A stretch of 64,000 nucleotides of DNA from Spirosoma pollinicola (GCF_002831565.1 NZ_CP025096.1:4574501-4638500); one strand, 5' to 3'; shown: positions 18,243 to 27,270, counted from the first letter of the stretch. The notes: a model not told the origin generated them from the letters alone. Numbers and translations are program-made.

Positions 18243-20072
18243 TCACAGAGCAGCCACTGTCCGCTTCACAAACGCAGTTAGTTCAGAACCGGTAAGCATA
18301 TTCTGCGACAGAAGAGCCAGATCATATACCTGTTTTACTAATGATTTTTGCGAGTCGGCATCAGCTTCAGCCAGAATCTTACCAATCAATGGGTGATTTG
18401 CGTTAACAACTACGTTATACGTATTTGGCAGATTTCCGTAAAAAGACTGCTCACCCGATAACGCCGACATATCCTTCATCCGACGCATAAACTCCGGCAA
18501 GGTGATCGTTACGGGCAGTTCGTCTACGGGTTGGGCCTCTACACTCACATTGAGCATCTTGTTGTCCAGCACCTGATCGAACACGTCTTTCAGTTTCGTC
18601 TGGTCAGCTTCTGAAAGTACACTTTCATTATTCAGCCCCTTGTCGATAAGCTTATCCAACGAGTCGGCATCTACGCGCTGGAAGTGGACTTTTTCAAGCT
18701 TTTGTTCGAGTGCGTTAATGAAGTGAGCGTCGATAACATTGTCCATCAACAGGACATCGTAACCCCGCCGACGGGCCGATTCAATATAGGCGTCCTGTTG
18801 TTTGCGGTCGCTGGTGTAAAGCAGTACCAGTGTATCGTTTTTATCGGTCTGATTAGCCTGCACTTTCTCGCGGTACTCGTCGAGCGTTGCAAACTCGCCT
18901 TCTGTATTCTTGAGCAATACAAAGTTTTTGGCTTTCTCCCAGAACTTATCGTCGCTCAAAATACCGTATTTGATAAACAGACCGATATCGTCAAACTTCT
19001 CTTCAAATGCCTTGCGGTCGGCATTGAACAAGTCGTTCAATTTATCAGCTACTTTCCGGGTAATGTAGCCATTGATCTTCTTAACATTCGCATCCGATTG
19101 CAGAAAGCTCCGCGAAACGTTAAGTGGAATATCCGGCGAGTCGATAACGCCATGCAGCATCATCAGGAAGTCGGGCACAACATCTTTCACCTCGTCGGTA
19201 ATAAATACCTGACGGCTGTATAGTTGAATTTTCTCACGCTGAAAACGAAGTTCGTTTTTGATGCGGGGGAAGTATAGGATACCGGTCAGGTTGAAGGGGT
19301 AGTCGACATTCAGGTGAATCCAGAACAGGGGCTCCTCGCCCATTGGATACAACTCCCGATAAAATGTCTTGTAATCTTCGTCGGTAAGATCCGCAGGTGA
19401 CTTTGTCCAGATAGGCGTCGTATTGTTAACAACCTTCTCATCGAACTCAACCGGAACGGGCAGGAAGCGGGCGTATTTGTCCAGAATGCCCTGTAAACGG
19501 CCTTTATTCAGAAATTCTTCCGAATCGGGGGCGATGTGCAGAATAATATCCGTTCCACGATCGGCACGTTCGGCAGGCGACAGTTCAAATTCTGTTGAGC
19601 CGTCACATGTCCAGCGAACGGCCTCAGAACCGTCGCGGTACGATTTTGACACGATATCAACTCTTTCGGCAACCATAAAAGCCGAGTAAAAGCCTAAGCC
19701 AAAATGACCGATGATTTGCCCTTTATCGTCCGTTTTGTCTTTGTATTTATCCAGAAAGTCAGTTGCTCCAGAGAAGGCAATCTGGTTGATGTATTTCTTG
19801 ATTTCATCGGCTGTCATGCCAAGCCCGTTATCACTGATAGTAATCGTTTTCGCTTCTTCATCGAGCGAAACGGTAACTTTCAAGTCGCCCAGTTCACCGC
19901 CGAATTCACCAAACGAGGCCAGTTGACGTAGTTTTTGGGTAGCATCAACAGCATTTGACACCAATTCACGCAGGAAAATTTCGTGGTCGGAATAGAGGAA
20001 TTTTTTGATGATGGGGAAGATATTCTCGGTATGAATCGAAATCTGCCCTTTTTCGTTTTGTACTGCTTCCAT
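18243..20072 (-). CDS. htpG: Molecular chaperone HtpG (Hsp90)
   Basis: 609 residues, close to the 624 of E. coli HtpG. The N-terminal GHKL ATPase shows ELVSNAVDATQKLR, DNGLGM and GHFGLGFYSAFMV. The middle domain includes the arginine-bearing LNVSRSFLQ, and the C-terminal dimerisation domain ends near LLSQNMLTGSELTAFVKR. It is a cytosolic ATP-dependent chaperone, usually heat induced. Regulation is suggested by a sigma-54-like site at 20113-20128 and CTGTCA repeats upstream. It is convergent with the DUF4126 gene and divergent from the rhodanese gene. Confidence 0.97.
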   Translation of the reverse strand: MEAVQNEKGQISIHTENIFPIIKKFLYSDHEIFLRELVSNAVDATQKLRQLASFGEFGGELGDLKVTVSLDEEAKTITISDNGLGMTADEIKKYINQIAFSGATDFLDKYKDKTDDKGQIIGHFGLGFYSAFMVAERVDIVSKSYRDGSEAVRWTCDGSTEFELSPAERADRGTDIILHIAPDSEEFLNKGRLQGILDKYARFLPVPVEFDEKVVNNTTPIWTKSPADLTDEDYKTFYRELYPMGEEPLFWIHLNVDYPFNLTGILYFPRIKNELRFQREKIQLYSRQVFITDEVKDVVPDFLMMLHGVIDSPDIPLNVSRSFLQSDANVKKINGYITRKVADKLNDLFNADRKAFEEKFDDIGLFIKYGILSDDKFWEKAKNFVLLKNTEGEFATLDEYREKVQANQTDKNDTLVLLYTSDRKQQDAYIESARRRGYDVLLMDNVIDAHFINALEQKLEKVHFQRVDADSLDKLIDKGLNNESVLSEADQTKLKDVFDQVLDNKMLNVSVEAQPVDELPVTITLPEFMRRMKDMSALSGEQSFYGNLPNTYNVVVNANHPLIGKILAEADADSQKSLVKQVYDLALLSQNMLTGSELTAFVKRTVAAL

Positions 20073-20112
20073 AATATATTGTTAAATGAGATTATGAGCT
20101 TGCCTGGGCAAC

Positions 20113-20128
20113 GTCAAATCCTGTTCCA
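20113..20128 (-). promoter_or_regulatory. Sigma-54-like promoter for htpG
   Basis: On the minus strand TGGAAC-N5-TTGAC gives GG-N10-GA, one base off the -24/-12 consensus GG-N10-GC, 41 bp before the htpG start. Two CTGTCA copies 8 bp apart (20142-20147 and 20150-20155) lie just upstream and could bind a regulator. Confidence 0.35.
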
Positions 20129-20269
20129 CCCTATCCGTTTATGACAGATTGACAGATTTTTTTTACTATTCAGTCTAACTTCACGATTAATCGTCAGGGC
20201 AGGCCTACCGGCAAACGTATATTTACGACTACAGACAAACAGGCTTTATAAATAGATTGTTGATTGTAT

Positions 20270-20578
20270 ATGCTTGCACATACTTACACTGACATTTCTC
20301 TGTCAGAGCTGGAGAAACTTCGTCATCAACCGCATACGGCCGTTGTCGATGTACGCGATGAGTGGGAGTTTGATGAGTTCAACCTTGGCGGACTGAATAT
20401 ACCCTTATCTGATATACGCACCCGAAAAGCGGAGCTACTCCCCTATCATACATTGATTGTCGTTTGTACGAATGGCGTTCGCAGTCGGGTGGCGGCTAAG
20501 GATTTTTTACGTCAGCCAGAGCTCAAAAGCAAAACTATTTACCACCTGCATGGTGGCTTAGTTGAAGACGTCGATTAG
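20270..20578 (+). CDS. Rhodanese-like domain protein
   Basis: 102 residues from the ATG at 20270; a TTG two codons upstream is the alternative. It is a single rhodanese domain. The active-site loop is CTNGVRS, with the sulfur-carrying Cys in VVCTNGVRSRVAAKDFL, and the domain opens with VVDVRDEWEFDEFNLGG. There is no signal peptide, so it should act in the cytosol in sulfur transfer. The sulfur donor and acceptor are unknown. It is divergent from htpG and followed by the large palindrome at 20633-20733. Confidence 0.88.
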   Translation: MLAHTYTDISLSELEKLRHQPHTAVVDVRDEWEFDEFNLGGLNIPLSDIRTRKAELLPYHTLIVVCTNGVRSRVAAKDFLRQPELKSKTIYHLHGGLVEDVD

Positions 20579-20632
20579 TTATTCTCGATTTAACTGTACT
20601 TTACACCTTGACGTAGTTCATATTAGTGTGTA

Positions 20633-20733
20633 AAAAAAGGATTTAACCACAGAGACACAAAGTGCACAGAGATGAGAAAGTTTGCCTTTTTCATCTCTGT
20701 GCACTTTGTGTCTCTGTGGTTAAATCCTTTTTT
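20633..20733. repeat. 43-bp-arm inverted repeat of the ACCACAGAG type
   Basis: Arms 20633-20675 and 20691-20733 are perfect reverse complements with a 15-nt loop. The arm text (aaccacagagacacaaagtg) belongs to a class of intergenic palindromes I know to be scattered through many environmental bacterial genomes. It lies between the convergent rhodanese and bestrophin genes and could end both transcripts. No ORF lies inside. Confidence 0.8.
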
Positions 20734-20761
20734 ATCTCTACATCTGCGCCCGACCTTCGTA

Positions 20762-21691
20762 CTAAGTGACAATCGTAAAGCCGGGCTTGGCGGCCAGTTT
20801 CTCGACGTGAGGCAGATTGATTTGTAGAATATCATGAACGTTTACCCGAATTAACTGACTTAGCTGATTCAAGGGCAAATCGTTACGTTCAAACCCAAAA
20901 GGCTCTTCAATTTCCTCGCCAATCATTTCAAGTCCGACAAGAATATAGGAAGCCAGTAAAACCGCCGGGATCGTAAGGTATCCAAAAGCTGTCATGACTG
21001 TAAAGGGCAGAAGAACGACATAAAACATGATAAACAGCTTAATAAATAACGTATAGGAAAACGGAATCGGTGTGCTTTTTATACGTTCACAAACGCCACA
21101 AACATCCATCAGCGTCGTTAAATATTGATTGAGGTTGATGTGCTGCGATTCGGAGATATGGCCTTCACGGTATAAGGCTTCCGTTTTTGCCCAGAGTTGA
21201 TTGGCTACCCCGGCAGGCTTATGATCGAAGTTGCTCAGGTCGCGCCGTTCGCCTTCCTCAACCATATCCAGTTCACTTACATTGCTGCTATCACGCAGGT
21301 GGTTCTTGAGGGCAAACGGGAAGTTAGATATAGCTTTAGCGTAAAAATTGCGGCTGGCTGTATCACCTTCCGGCAATACAGCATTAAAGAATATTGCCAG
21401 ATTACGGCAGTTATTCACTAAAGAGCCCCATGCCTGACGCCCCTCATAGAAACGGTCGTAAGCTGTGTTTGTCCGGAAGATGAGCAACAAACTAAGCAAT
21501 ATACCCATGGCGCTCAGAAAAGAACCGGGGGTATCTTTCAGCCGTAAATCTATGTAACGCATCTCTGCAATCGTGATCAGAATCACGTATATGGCAATAA
21601 CTATTAACCGGCGAACCAATGCTTTTGCGGTGGGGCCAGTATGAAAATGCCAGATAGATGGCAGTAACCCTGCGTTTTTGTAGATGATCAT
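20762..21691 (-). CDS. Bestrophin-family membrane protein
   Basis: 309 residues, the normal length for bacterial bestrophins. Two N-terminal helices are visible: about 25-45, and about 58-75 with AMGILLSLLLIFRTNTAYDRFYEGR. Helical pairs follow around 195-240. The hallmark stretch RTNTAYDRFYEGRQAWG and the late IGEEIEEPFG are both present. Bacterial homologues form pentameric inner-membrane ion channels; in K. pneumoniae the homologue is cation-selective. Ion selectivity here is not predictable. It is transcribed alone, upstream of dapF on the same strand but separated by a 45-bp gap. Confidence 0.88.
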   Translation of the reverse strand: MIIYKNAGLLPSIWHFHTGPTAKALVRRLIVIAIYVILITIAEMRYIDLRLKDTPGSFLSAMGILLSLLLIFRTNTAYDRFYEGRQAWGSLVNNCRNLAIFFNAVLPEGDTASRNFYAKAISNFPFALKNHLRDSSNVSELDMVEEGERRDLSNFDHKPAGVANQLWAKTEALYREGHISESQHINLNQYLTTLMDVCGVCERIKSTPIPFSYTLFIKLFIMFYVVLLPFTVMTAFGYLTIPAVLLASYILVGLEMIGEEIEEPFGFERNDLPLNQLSQLIRVNVHDILQINLPHVEKLAAKPGFTIVT

Positions 21692-21736
21692 TCGGGTGCA
21701 TTAATGCATAACTACCTTATAGAACAACCCAAACCT

Positions 21737-22510
21737 TTAAACGGTTATGGTTCCGGCAAAAACTCTTTCAGCCGGGCCAATCAGGTAAATGTCATCGAAC
21801 CCACCATTGTCCAGGTGATTGAATGACACGCGCAGGTTGCCCCCAATTGTTTTGATCATCACAGGAGAAACCATTTTCACCTGCTGGTGAGCCACTAAAG
21901 CCACAGCCGTTACGCCCGTTCCGCAGGAATAGGTTTCGTCTTCAACACCCCGTTCATAGGTTCTGACAAATACGCTCTTATCGTCAAGTACCTGCGCAAA
22001 ATTAACGTTCGTTCCACCGGGTTTAAACGAATCACTATAACGAATGGCACGTCCTTCGGCCACGACATCTAGCGATTCCAGATCATCAACAAAGACAACG
22101 ACATGGGGAGAACCCGTGTTCAGGAAAGTTAATCCATTGCGGTCTTCAATACCCGAAACGGGGCTCATTTTTAGCGAAACGCTATCTGCGTTTACAACGG
22201 CCTTATGTTCACCATCGACCGCCAGAAAACGCACTTCCTGATCAAAAACGCCTAAGTCGTGCGCAAATCGGACGATACAACGCCCACCATTGCCACACAT
22301 GCTGCCTTCTGCTCCGTCAGCATTGAAGTACACCATACGGAAATCATAGTCGGTATCTTTTTGAAGCAGGATCAGGCCATCGGCTCCAACACCAAACCGC
22401 CGGTGGCAAAGTTGTTCAACAAGCGCCTGATTAGATGCGGGGAATGTGCCATTCCGGTCGTCGACTACTACAAAGTCGTTGCCAGTGCCCTGATATTTAA
22501 AAAAGTCCAT
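21737..22510 (-). CDS. dapF: Diaminopimelate epimerase
   Basis: 257 residues from the ATG at 22510. The open frame continues upstream, but that part is encoded by the palindrome 22517-22608, and homologues begin at MDFFKYQGTGNDF. It converts LL- to meso-diaminopimelate for lysine and peptidoglycan synthesis, in the cytosol. Both catalytic cysteines are visible: MCGNGGRC near residue 70 and SCGTGVTA near residue 205. The length is normal for the Bacteroidota form. It lies downstream of rplS, separated by the 32-bp-arm palindrome, which ends 6 bp before the start codon. Confidence 0.96.
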   Translation of the reverse strand: MDFFKYQGTGNDFVVVDDRNGTFPASNQALVEQLCHRRFGVGADGLILLQKDTDYDFRMVYFNADGAEGSMCGNGGRCIVRFAHDLGVFDQEVRFLAVDGEHKAVVNADSVSLKMSPVSGIEDRNGLTFLNTGSPHVVVFVDDLESLDVVAEGRAIRYSDSFKPGGTNVNFAQVLDDKSVFVRTYERGVEDETYSCGTGVTAVALVAHQQVKMVSPVMIKTIGGNLRVSFNHLDNGGFDDIYLIGPAERVFAGTITV

Positions 22511-22516
22511 AAAGTC

Positions 22517-22608
22517 TGGGCCAAGCCGCCACGGCGGACCGTTCCAGCGTGGCCGTTTACAGTTTAAAGGGGCCAAGCTGGAACGGTCCGCCGTGGCGGC
22601 TTGGCCCA
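22517..22608. repeat. 32-bp-arm GC-rich inverted repeat before dapF
   Basis: Arms 22517-22548 and 22577-22608 are perfect reverse complements with a 28-nt loop. Each arm contains its own smaller dyad (CCGCC-AC-GGCGG). The hairpin lies between rplS and dapF and ends 6 bp before the dapF ATG, where a ribosome site would be. Likely a mobile palindromic repeat rather than a terminator, as no U-run follows. Confidence 0.8.
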
Positions 22609-22678
22609 AACATAGCCAACACGAAAAAAGCCGCCTTTACAGACAGCTCTTTCAAACACTTTATGCAGAACGAAGCAA

Positions 22679-23053
22679 TTAAGCTGCTGCAACGACTTTT
22701 GGCTTGCGCTCTTTAACCCGAGCAGCTTTACCCTGACGACCGCGTAGGTAGAACAAACGCGCCCGACGAACTTTGCCCAGACGAACAATTTCAACCTTGT
22801 CGATATTGGGTGACAGAAGCGGGAAAATCCGTTCTACGCCAACGCCATTTGATACTTTGCGGACAGTAAATGTCTCGCCACCAGTGCTTGGATTCCGGCG
22901 TTGAATTACCGTTCCTGTAAACACCTGGATGCGTTCCTTATTTCCTTCGCGGATTTTGACGTGTACATTCACCGTATCGCCCGCCCGGAACGCAGGCAAC
23001 TCGGCGCGACGTTGCGCGTTGTCTGCCTCCACTAATTTGATTAACTCGCTCAT
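22679..23053 (-). CDS. rplS: 50S ribosomal protein L19
   Basis: 124 residues, typical for L19 with a Bacteroidota C-terminal basic extension. It sits at the 30S-50S interface of the ribosome. Family text: [31 protein letters not shown] and [19 protein letters not shown]. It stands apart from trmD/rimM/rpsP, with which it is grouped in many bacteria. A TATCTTTG promoter element lies on its strand at 23097-23104. dapF follows downstream after a 168-bp gap that holds a palindromic repeat. Confidence 0.97.
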   Translation of the reverse strand: MSELIKLVEADNAQRRAELPAFRAGDTVNVHVKIREGNKERIQVFTGTVIQRRNPSTGGETFTVRKVSNGVGVERIFPLLSPNIDKVEIVRLGKVRRARLFYLRGRQGKAARVKERKPKVVAAA

Positions 23054-23096
23054 GACCGTATATAAATCGCCAGATAACTATTTGCGAAATGAGCCG

Positions 23097-23104
23097 CAAA
23101 GATA
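23097..23104 (-). promoter_or_regulatory. -7 promoter element for rplS
   Basis: TATCTTTG on the minus strand is an exact match to the Bacteroidota TAnnTTTG consensus, 44 bp before the rplS start. Confidence 0.55.
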
Positions 23105-23127
23105 GTAATTTTCTCAGTAGCAGAAAA

Positions 23128-23135
23128 TACTTTTG
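23128..23135 (+). promoter_or_regulatory. -7 promoter element for the NAD(P)HX repair gene
   Basis: TACTTTTG on the plus strand, an exact TAnnTTTG match 34 bp before the start at 23169. It lies back to back with the rplS element. Confidence 0.5.
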
Positions 23136-23168
23136 TAAAATTACGCGCTTGTACCAACAACCAAACCC

Positions 23169-24686
23169 ATGAAAATACTGAACGTAGATCAAATCCGTTC
23201 CCTTGACCAGTCCACAATTCAACACGAACCCATCGCACCGATCAATTTGATGGAGCGAGCGGCACACACTTTTGTCGAGTGGTTTGTCGATCATTTTCCG
23301 GATACGATTCACACAAAAATTTTCTGCGGTTTAGGCAATAATGGGGGCGATGGAATGGCTATTGCCCGGCTGCTTTTGGAACATCAGTACCCAATCGAGG
23401 TATACGTTGTTCGCTATGCGCCACGAGAATCCGATGATTTTATGCATAACCATCGTAGGCTTAAATTACTTCTGGATTCTATTCACTACATCGAATCTAC
23501 GGCAGATATCCCGGCAATCCGCCATAATGAAGTGGTGATTGACGCTATTTTTGGTTCCGGTCTTTCACGCCCAACTGAAGGTATTGTTAAAGACACCATT
23601 CAAGCTATCAACCGGGCACCGGCAACAGTGGTTTCTGTAGATATTGCCAGCGGCCTTTACACCGATCAGCCAAACGAGCCGACAGATGTAATTATTGAAC
23701 CCGATTACACTCTTACGTTTCAGTTGCCAAAGTTGGCGCTTGTTTTACCAAAAAATGGCCCCTACGTCGGCAATTGGCATATTTTAGATATTCGTCTTCA
23801 CAAGCGGTTTATTGATCAGGCACCAACGTCTTACTATTTTACCCAGCCTAGCGAAGCCAGATTATTACTTCGAAAACGAAACCGTTTTTCTAATAAAGGT
23901 ACGTTTGGTCATGCCCTTCTTCTGGCCGGCAGCTACGGAAAAATCGGGGCGGCAGTACTCTCGGCAAAAGCCTGCCTGCGGGCAGGTGTGGGATTGCTTA
24001 CGGTTCAGGTTCCCCAGTGTGGATACACAATTCTGCAAACCGTTGTGCCCGAAGCCATGTGTAGTCCTGATCGGCATCAAAACATTCTTACGGGCATTGC
24101 ACCATCTGATCAGGCAGGCCACGAAAGTCTTGATCCGTCCGACTTCTCGGCGATAGGCATTGGCCCCGGTATTGGTAAAGCTCCCGAAACGCTGGCCATG
24201 CTGAAAGGCTTGTTGCCGAGCCTGAAAAAACCCATTGTTGTTGATGCCGATGCCTTGAATCTGCTGGCGGAAAATCGTGAATTGCTGAATCATATCCCCC
24301 CGAGTAGTATTCTTACTCCTCATCCCAAAGAATTTGAGCGACTGACCAAAAAGTGGAGTAACGACTATCAAAAATTAGATCTTCTGCGTGAGTTTGCAAA
24401 AAAAAACAAGATCGTCGTCGTCCTGAAAGGAGCTTTTTCGGCCATCGCGACACCCGATGGTGATATTCATTTCAACTCGACAGGCAACCCTGGACTAAGT
24501 ACCGGCGGAACGGGCGATGTATTGACAGGCGTTTTAACGGCTCTATTAGCCCAGGGTTATGATCCAGTTGAAGCAGCCGTGCTGGGTGTATATGCGCATG
24601 GATTAGCGGGTGATCAGGTAGCCAGTCAGCGAGGGTCTATTGGTATGACAGCGTCTGATGTCATTGATGCGTTGCGATGGGAATAA
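23169..24686 (+). CDS. nnr: Bifunctional NAD(P)H-hydrate epimerase / ADP-dependent dehydratase
   Basis: 505 residues, the expected size for the fused enzyme. It repairs hydrated NADH and NADPH: the N-terminal YjeF-N domain (about 1-215) interconverts R and S epimers, and the C-terminal ribokinase-like domain (about 230-500) dehydrates the S form. Markers: GNNGGDGMAIARLL in the epimerase, and in the dehydratase HPKEFERL and the nucleotide-binding GNPGLSTGGTGDVLTGVL. It is cytosolic. Divergent from rplS. Confidence 0.95.
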   Translation: MKILNVDQIRSLDQSTIQHEPIAPINLMERAAHTFVEWFVDHFPDTIHTKIFCGLGNNGGDGMAIARLLLEHQYPIEVYVVRYAPRESDDFMHNHRRLKLLLDSIHYIESTADIPAIRHNEVVIDAIFGSGLSRPTEGIVKDTIQAINRAPATVVSVDIASGLYTDQPNEPTDVIIEPDYTLTFQLPKLALVLPKNGPYVGNWHILDIRLHKRFIDQAPTSYYFTQPSEARLLLRKRNRFSNKGTFGHALLLAGSYGKIGAAVLSAKACLRAGVGLLTVQVPQCGYTILQTVVPEAMCSPDRHQNILTGIAPSDQAGHESLDPSDFSAIGIGPGIGKAPETLAMLKGLLPSLKKPIVVDADALNLLAENRELLNHIPPSSILTPHPKEFERLTKKWSNDYQKLDLLREFAKKNKIVVVLKGAFSAIATPDGDIHFNSTGNPGLSTGGTGDVLTGVLTALLAQGYDPVEAAVLGVYAHGLAGDQVASQRGSIGMTASDVIDALRWE

Positions 24687-24860
24687 ATTTACCAGAAAGT
24701 GTGTATTTTATTCTACACATGATATTTCGTTTACCTATATCAATACTGATAAATTAACCGTTTACGAAATATAGCCAAAATGCCTACTTAGGTACCATAG
24801 CAGATTCAGCAATTCTGCATTTCTGGCAGGTTGAGACCTAATTACAGGCCCAAAATTTGC

Positions 24861-24892
24861 GTGCAGTAGTATGAAACAGCATACTACTGCAC
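24861..24892. promoter_or_regulatory. 13-bp inverted repeat just before a small membrane-protein gene
   Basis: Arms 24861-24873 and 24880-24892 are perfect reverse complements with a 6-nt loop, ending 3 bp before the ATG at 24896. As RNA it would form a tight hairpin over the ribosome site; as DNA it could be an operator. Confidence 0.55.
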
Positions 24893-24895
24893 ACC

Positions 24896-25060
24896 ATGAA
24901 ACACACAGCACAACGAGATTGGCGTACGAATCGAACCTCTCGAAAGAGTCGCATAAATTTTGATCAAACATCTGCTATTGGGGGACTCACTGTAGCACTC
25001 TTTGCTTACATTGTGTACTACTTCATTTATCCAATGATTGCCAAAGGATTACTGTGGTAA
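24896..25060 (+). CDS. 54-residue single-pass membrane protein
   Basis: A short frame starting ATG at 24896 and ending TAA at 25058-25060. The N-terminal 25 residues are basic and polar (MKHTAQRDWRTNRTSRKSR), then one hydrophobic helix runs from about 29 to 49 (GGLTVALFAYIVYYFIYPMI), and the protein ends AKGLLW. This gives a likely cytosol-in, single-span topology. I do not recognise the family. It is convergent with feoB, 22 bp away. The end PMIAKGLLW resembles the end of the 41-residue protein at 54709. Coding status rests on the helix and on the start directly after a hairpin. Confidence 0.55.
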   Translation: MKHTAQRDWRTNRTSRKSRINFDQTSAIGGLTVALFAYIVYYFIYPMIAKGLLW

Positions 25061-25082
25061 CTCTTACAAAAGCCGTTGCGAC

Positions 25083-27200
25083 TCACTTCATTAATTGATA
25101 GGTAGCAAAGGCTGCAACATACGCTAAAACCATCATGTAGGTTAATTGTACGGCTGGCCACTTCCAGCTCTTGGTTTCGCGTTGGGTAGCGGCTAATGTG
25201 CTCATGCACATCATAGCGAATACGTAAAAAACCAGCAGCGACCAGGCAAGGGCGGGGGTATACATAACTCCTCCTGTTTCAGGATTTTTTTCCTGACGCA
25301 GCCGCTCCCGAATTGTTACTCCCTCATCATCCCCACCATCGCCGATGCTGTAAATCGTTGACATTGTACCAACGAACACCTCGCGGGCGGCAAACGAACT
25401 CAGCAGGGCAATACCAATTTTCCAGTCATAGCCGAGCGGCCGAATAACTGGCTCAATAAAGTGTCCGAAATTCCCGGCATAGGATGCTTCGAGTCGTTCG
25501 GAGGCAATGCGATTTTGCAGGGCGTCGGATGAGAGTGTTGAATTTTGTTGTTTAACCAGCTTTTCAGCCTGTTCCATTGAATCGCCGGGGCCATAGCTGG
25601 CTAATACCCACAACACGATCGAGATAGCCAGAATAACCCGCCCGGCTTCCCACACAAATGAGCGAACACTTTCCCAGACCGTAAGCCCAACGTGGTTCCA
25701 GCGGGGCAGTTTAAACGTAGGCAATTCCATAATGAAATAGCCACGCTCCTTTGTTTTAAGCAGAATTTTCAGAACGTAAGCAGCTACCAACGCACTAACC
25801 AGACCCAGGAGATATAAACTCATCAAGGCAAGCCCCTGAAGGTTAAAAACGCCTAATACGCGCTGGTTAGGTACAACTAAGGCAATAAGGATTGTATAAA
25901 TTGGCAGGCGAGCCGAGCAACTCATCAATGGCGTTACCAGAATGGTAATGAGCCTGTCGCGCCGGGTACCAATACTGCGTGTGGCCATAATGGCCGGAAC
26001 AGCACAGGCAACTCCCGAAATAAGCGGCACCACACTCCGGCCGTTCAGCCCGAATTTGCGCATAATCCGGTCCATAATGACCATTACACGAGACATATAT
26101 CCCGATTCTTCGAGTAAGGCAATCAGAAAAAACAGGAAGGCGATCTGCGGAATAAAAACAAGAATACCTCCAATACCAGCCAATATACCATCAGTGAGCA
26201 GGTCTGTAAGAGGACCGGGCGGCAAACTCGTTTTGAGCTGCCCGTTGAGCCAGGCAACACCCGTATCGATGGCATCCATAAATGGCTGCGCCCAGGCAAA
26301 AATGGCCTGAAAAAGCAGTAGTAATATAAACCCAAAAATGGCATACCCCCACACTGGGTGCAACAGTACTCTGTCGAGTTTCTGACTCCAGGTTGGCTGA
26401 TTAATAGGCCGCTTATCGGTAACGACTTCCGTTACGATTGCAGCTATACGTTTATAGCGGGTGATGGTTTCATTCGCCTGAAAGGTTGTTACATTAAATT
26501 GATGCGACTCAATAATGGTATCCAGCCCCATCTGTTGCTGACGATTCAGGAAGGAGACGCCGTCATGCTGGATAATATATTGTAAGGCGAGGTAATTATT
26601 GTCGAGATGGTACTGCGTTTTAGTATCAGCTATAACTTCAGGGACTTCATCGACTGGGTCGAAGAAAAGTTTACCCGGCAATACCGGCTCCTGGATTTGA
26701 TCCAGAACGGCCTTTTTCAGTAAATCAAGTCCTTCACCCTTCCGTGCATTAATACGCACAACGGGCACGCCCAAACGCATTGCCAACCGAACAGAATTGA
26801 TCGCTTTTGTTTGCTGCTGCGCCACATCAAGCATATTCAGCGCCAGGACGGTAGGCACGCCGAGGTCGGTAATTTGCGTAAAGAGCAATAAATTTCGGTG
26901 GAGATTGGCCGCATCTATCACTACAACGGCAACATCGGGGTAGTCGGGATGGCTGGGGTTGGCCAGAATATCGGTAACGATCTGTTCGTCTAACGACTTT
27001 GGGTAGATGGAATAAACGCCGGGAAGGTCAATAACGGTGGCGGTGTTCTGCGTATCAATGGGCCACAGTCCGGATTTTTTATCCATTGTGACGCCCGGAA
27101 AGTTACCCGTCTTCTGACGCAGGCCGGTCAGTTGATTAAATAGCGATGATTTACCGGCATTGGGGTTGCCAACGAGGGCAATGATAGGAGACGATTTCAA
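25083..27200 (-). CDS. feoB: Ferrous iron transport protein B
   Basis: 705 residues. The N-terminal cytosolic G-domain has G1 GNPNAGKSS at residues 11-19, the G3 motif DLPGVYS near residue 60 and G4 LNMLD near residue 118. The two Gate regions in the membrane part hold the conserved cysteines of SGVACAVPAIMATR and PLMSCSARLPIY. It imports Fe(II) across the inner membrane, driven by GTP hydrolysis. feoA lies 70 bp upstream on the same strand, so the two form a feoAB operon; no feoC is seen. Confidence 0.97.
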   Translation of the reverse strand: MKSSPIIALVGNPNAGKSSLFNQLTGLRQKTGNFPGVTMDKKSGLWPIDTQNTATVIDLPGVYSIYPKSLDEQIVTDILANPSHPDYPDVAVVVIDAANLHRNLLLFTQITDLGVPTVLALNMLDVAQQQTKAINSVRLAMRLGVPVVRINARKGEGLDLLKKAVLDQIQEPVLPGKLFFDPVDEVPEVIADTKTQYHLDNNYLALQYIIQHDGVSFLNRQQQMGLDTIIESHQFNVTTFQANETITRYKRIAAIVTEVVTDKRPINQPTWSQKLDRVLLHPVWGYAIFGFILLLLFQAIFAWAQPFMDAIDTGVAWLNGQLKTSLPPGPLTDLLTDGILAGIGGILVFIPQIAFLFFLIALLEESGYMSRVMVIMDRIMRKFGLNGRSVVPLISGVACAVPAIMATRSIGTRRDRLITILVTPLMSCSARLPIYTILIALVVPNQRVLGVFNLQGLALMSLYLLGLVSALVAAYVLKILLKTKERGYFIMELPTFKLPRWNHVGLTVWESVRSFVWEAGRVILAISIVLWVLASYGPGDSMEQAEKLVKQQNSTLSSDALQNRIASERLEASYAGNFGHFIEPVIRPLGYDWKIGIALLSSFAAREVFVGTMSTIYSIGDGGDDEGVTIRERLRQEKNPETGGVMYTPALAWSLLVFYVFAMMCMSTLAATQRETKSWKWPAVQLTYMMVLAYVAAFATYQLMK

Positions 27201-27270
27201 GACACAAGTTAAGACGAGGCCGCCCGAACTCGAAACATCAGGACGGTGCCATCCGCACGGTTAAGTACAG

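Noticed and set aside
22510..22609. Longer N-terminus for dapF
   Set aside because: The extra 33 residues would be encoded by the palindrome and do not match the family start.
24900..24960. tRNA-like sequence (gaatcgaacc)
   Set aside because: No cloverleaf can be drawn and no acceptor stem is present.
24762..24971. 69-residue minus-strand ORF in the region after the NAD(P)HX repair gene
   Set aside because: Covers the hairpin 24861-24892 and is antisense to the better-supported 54-residue plus-strand gene.
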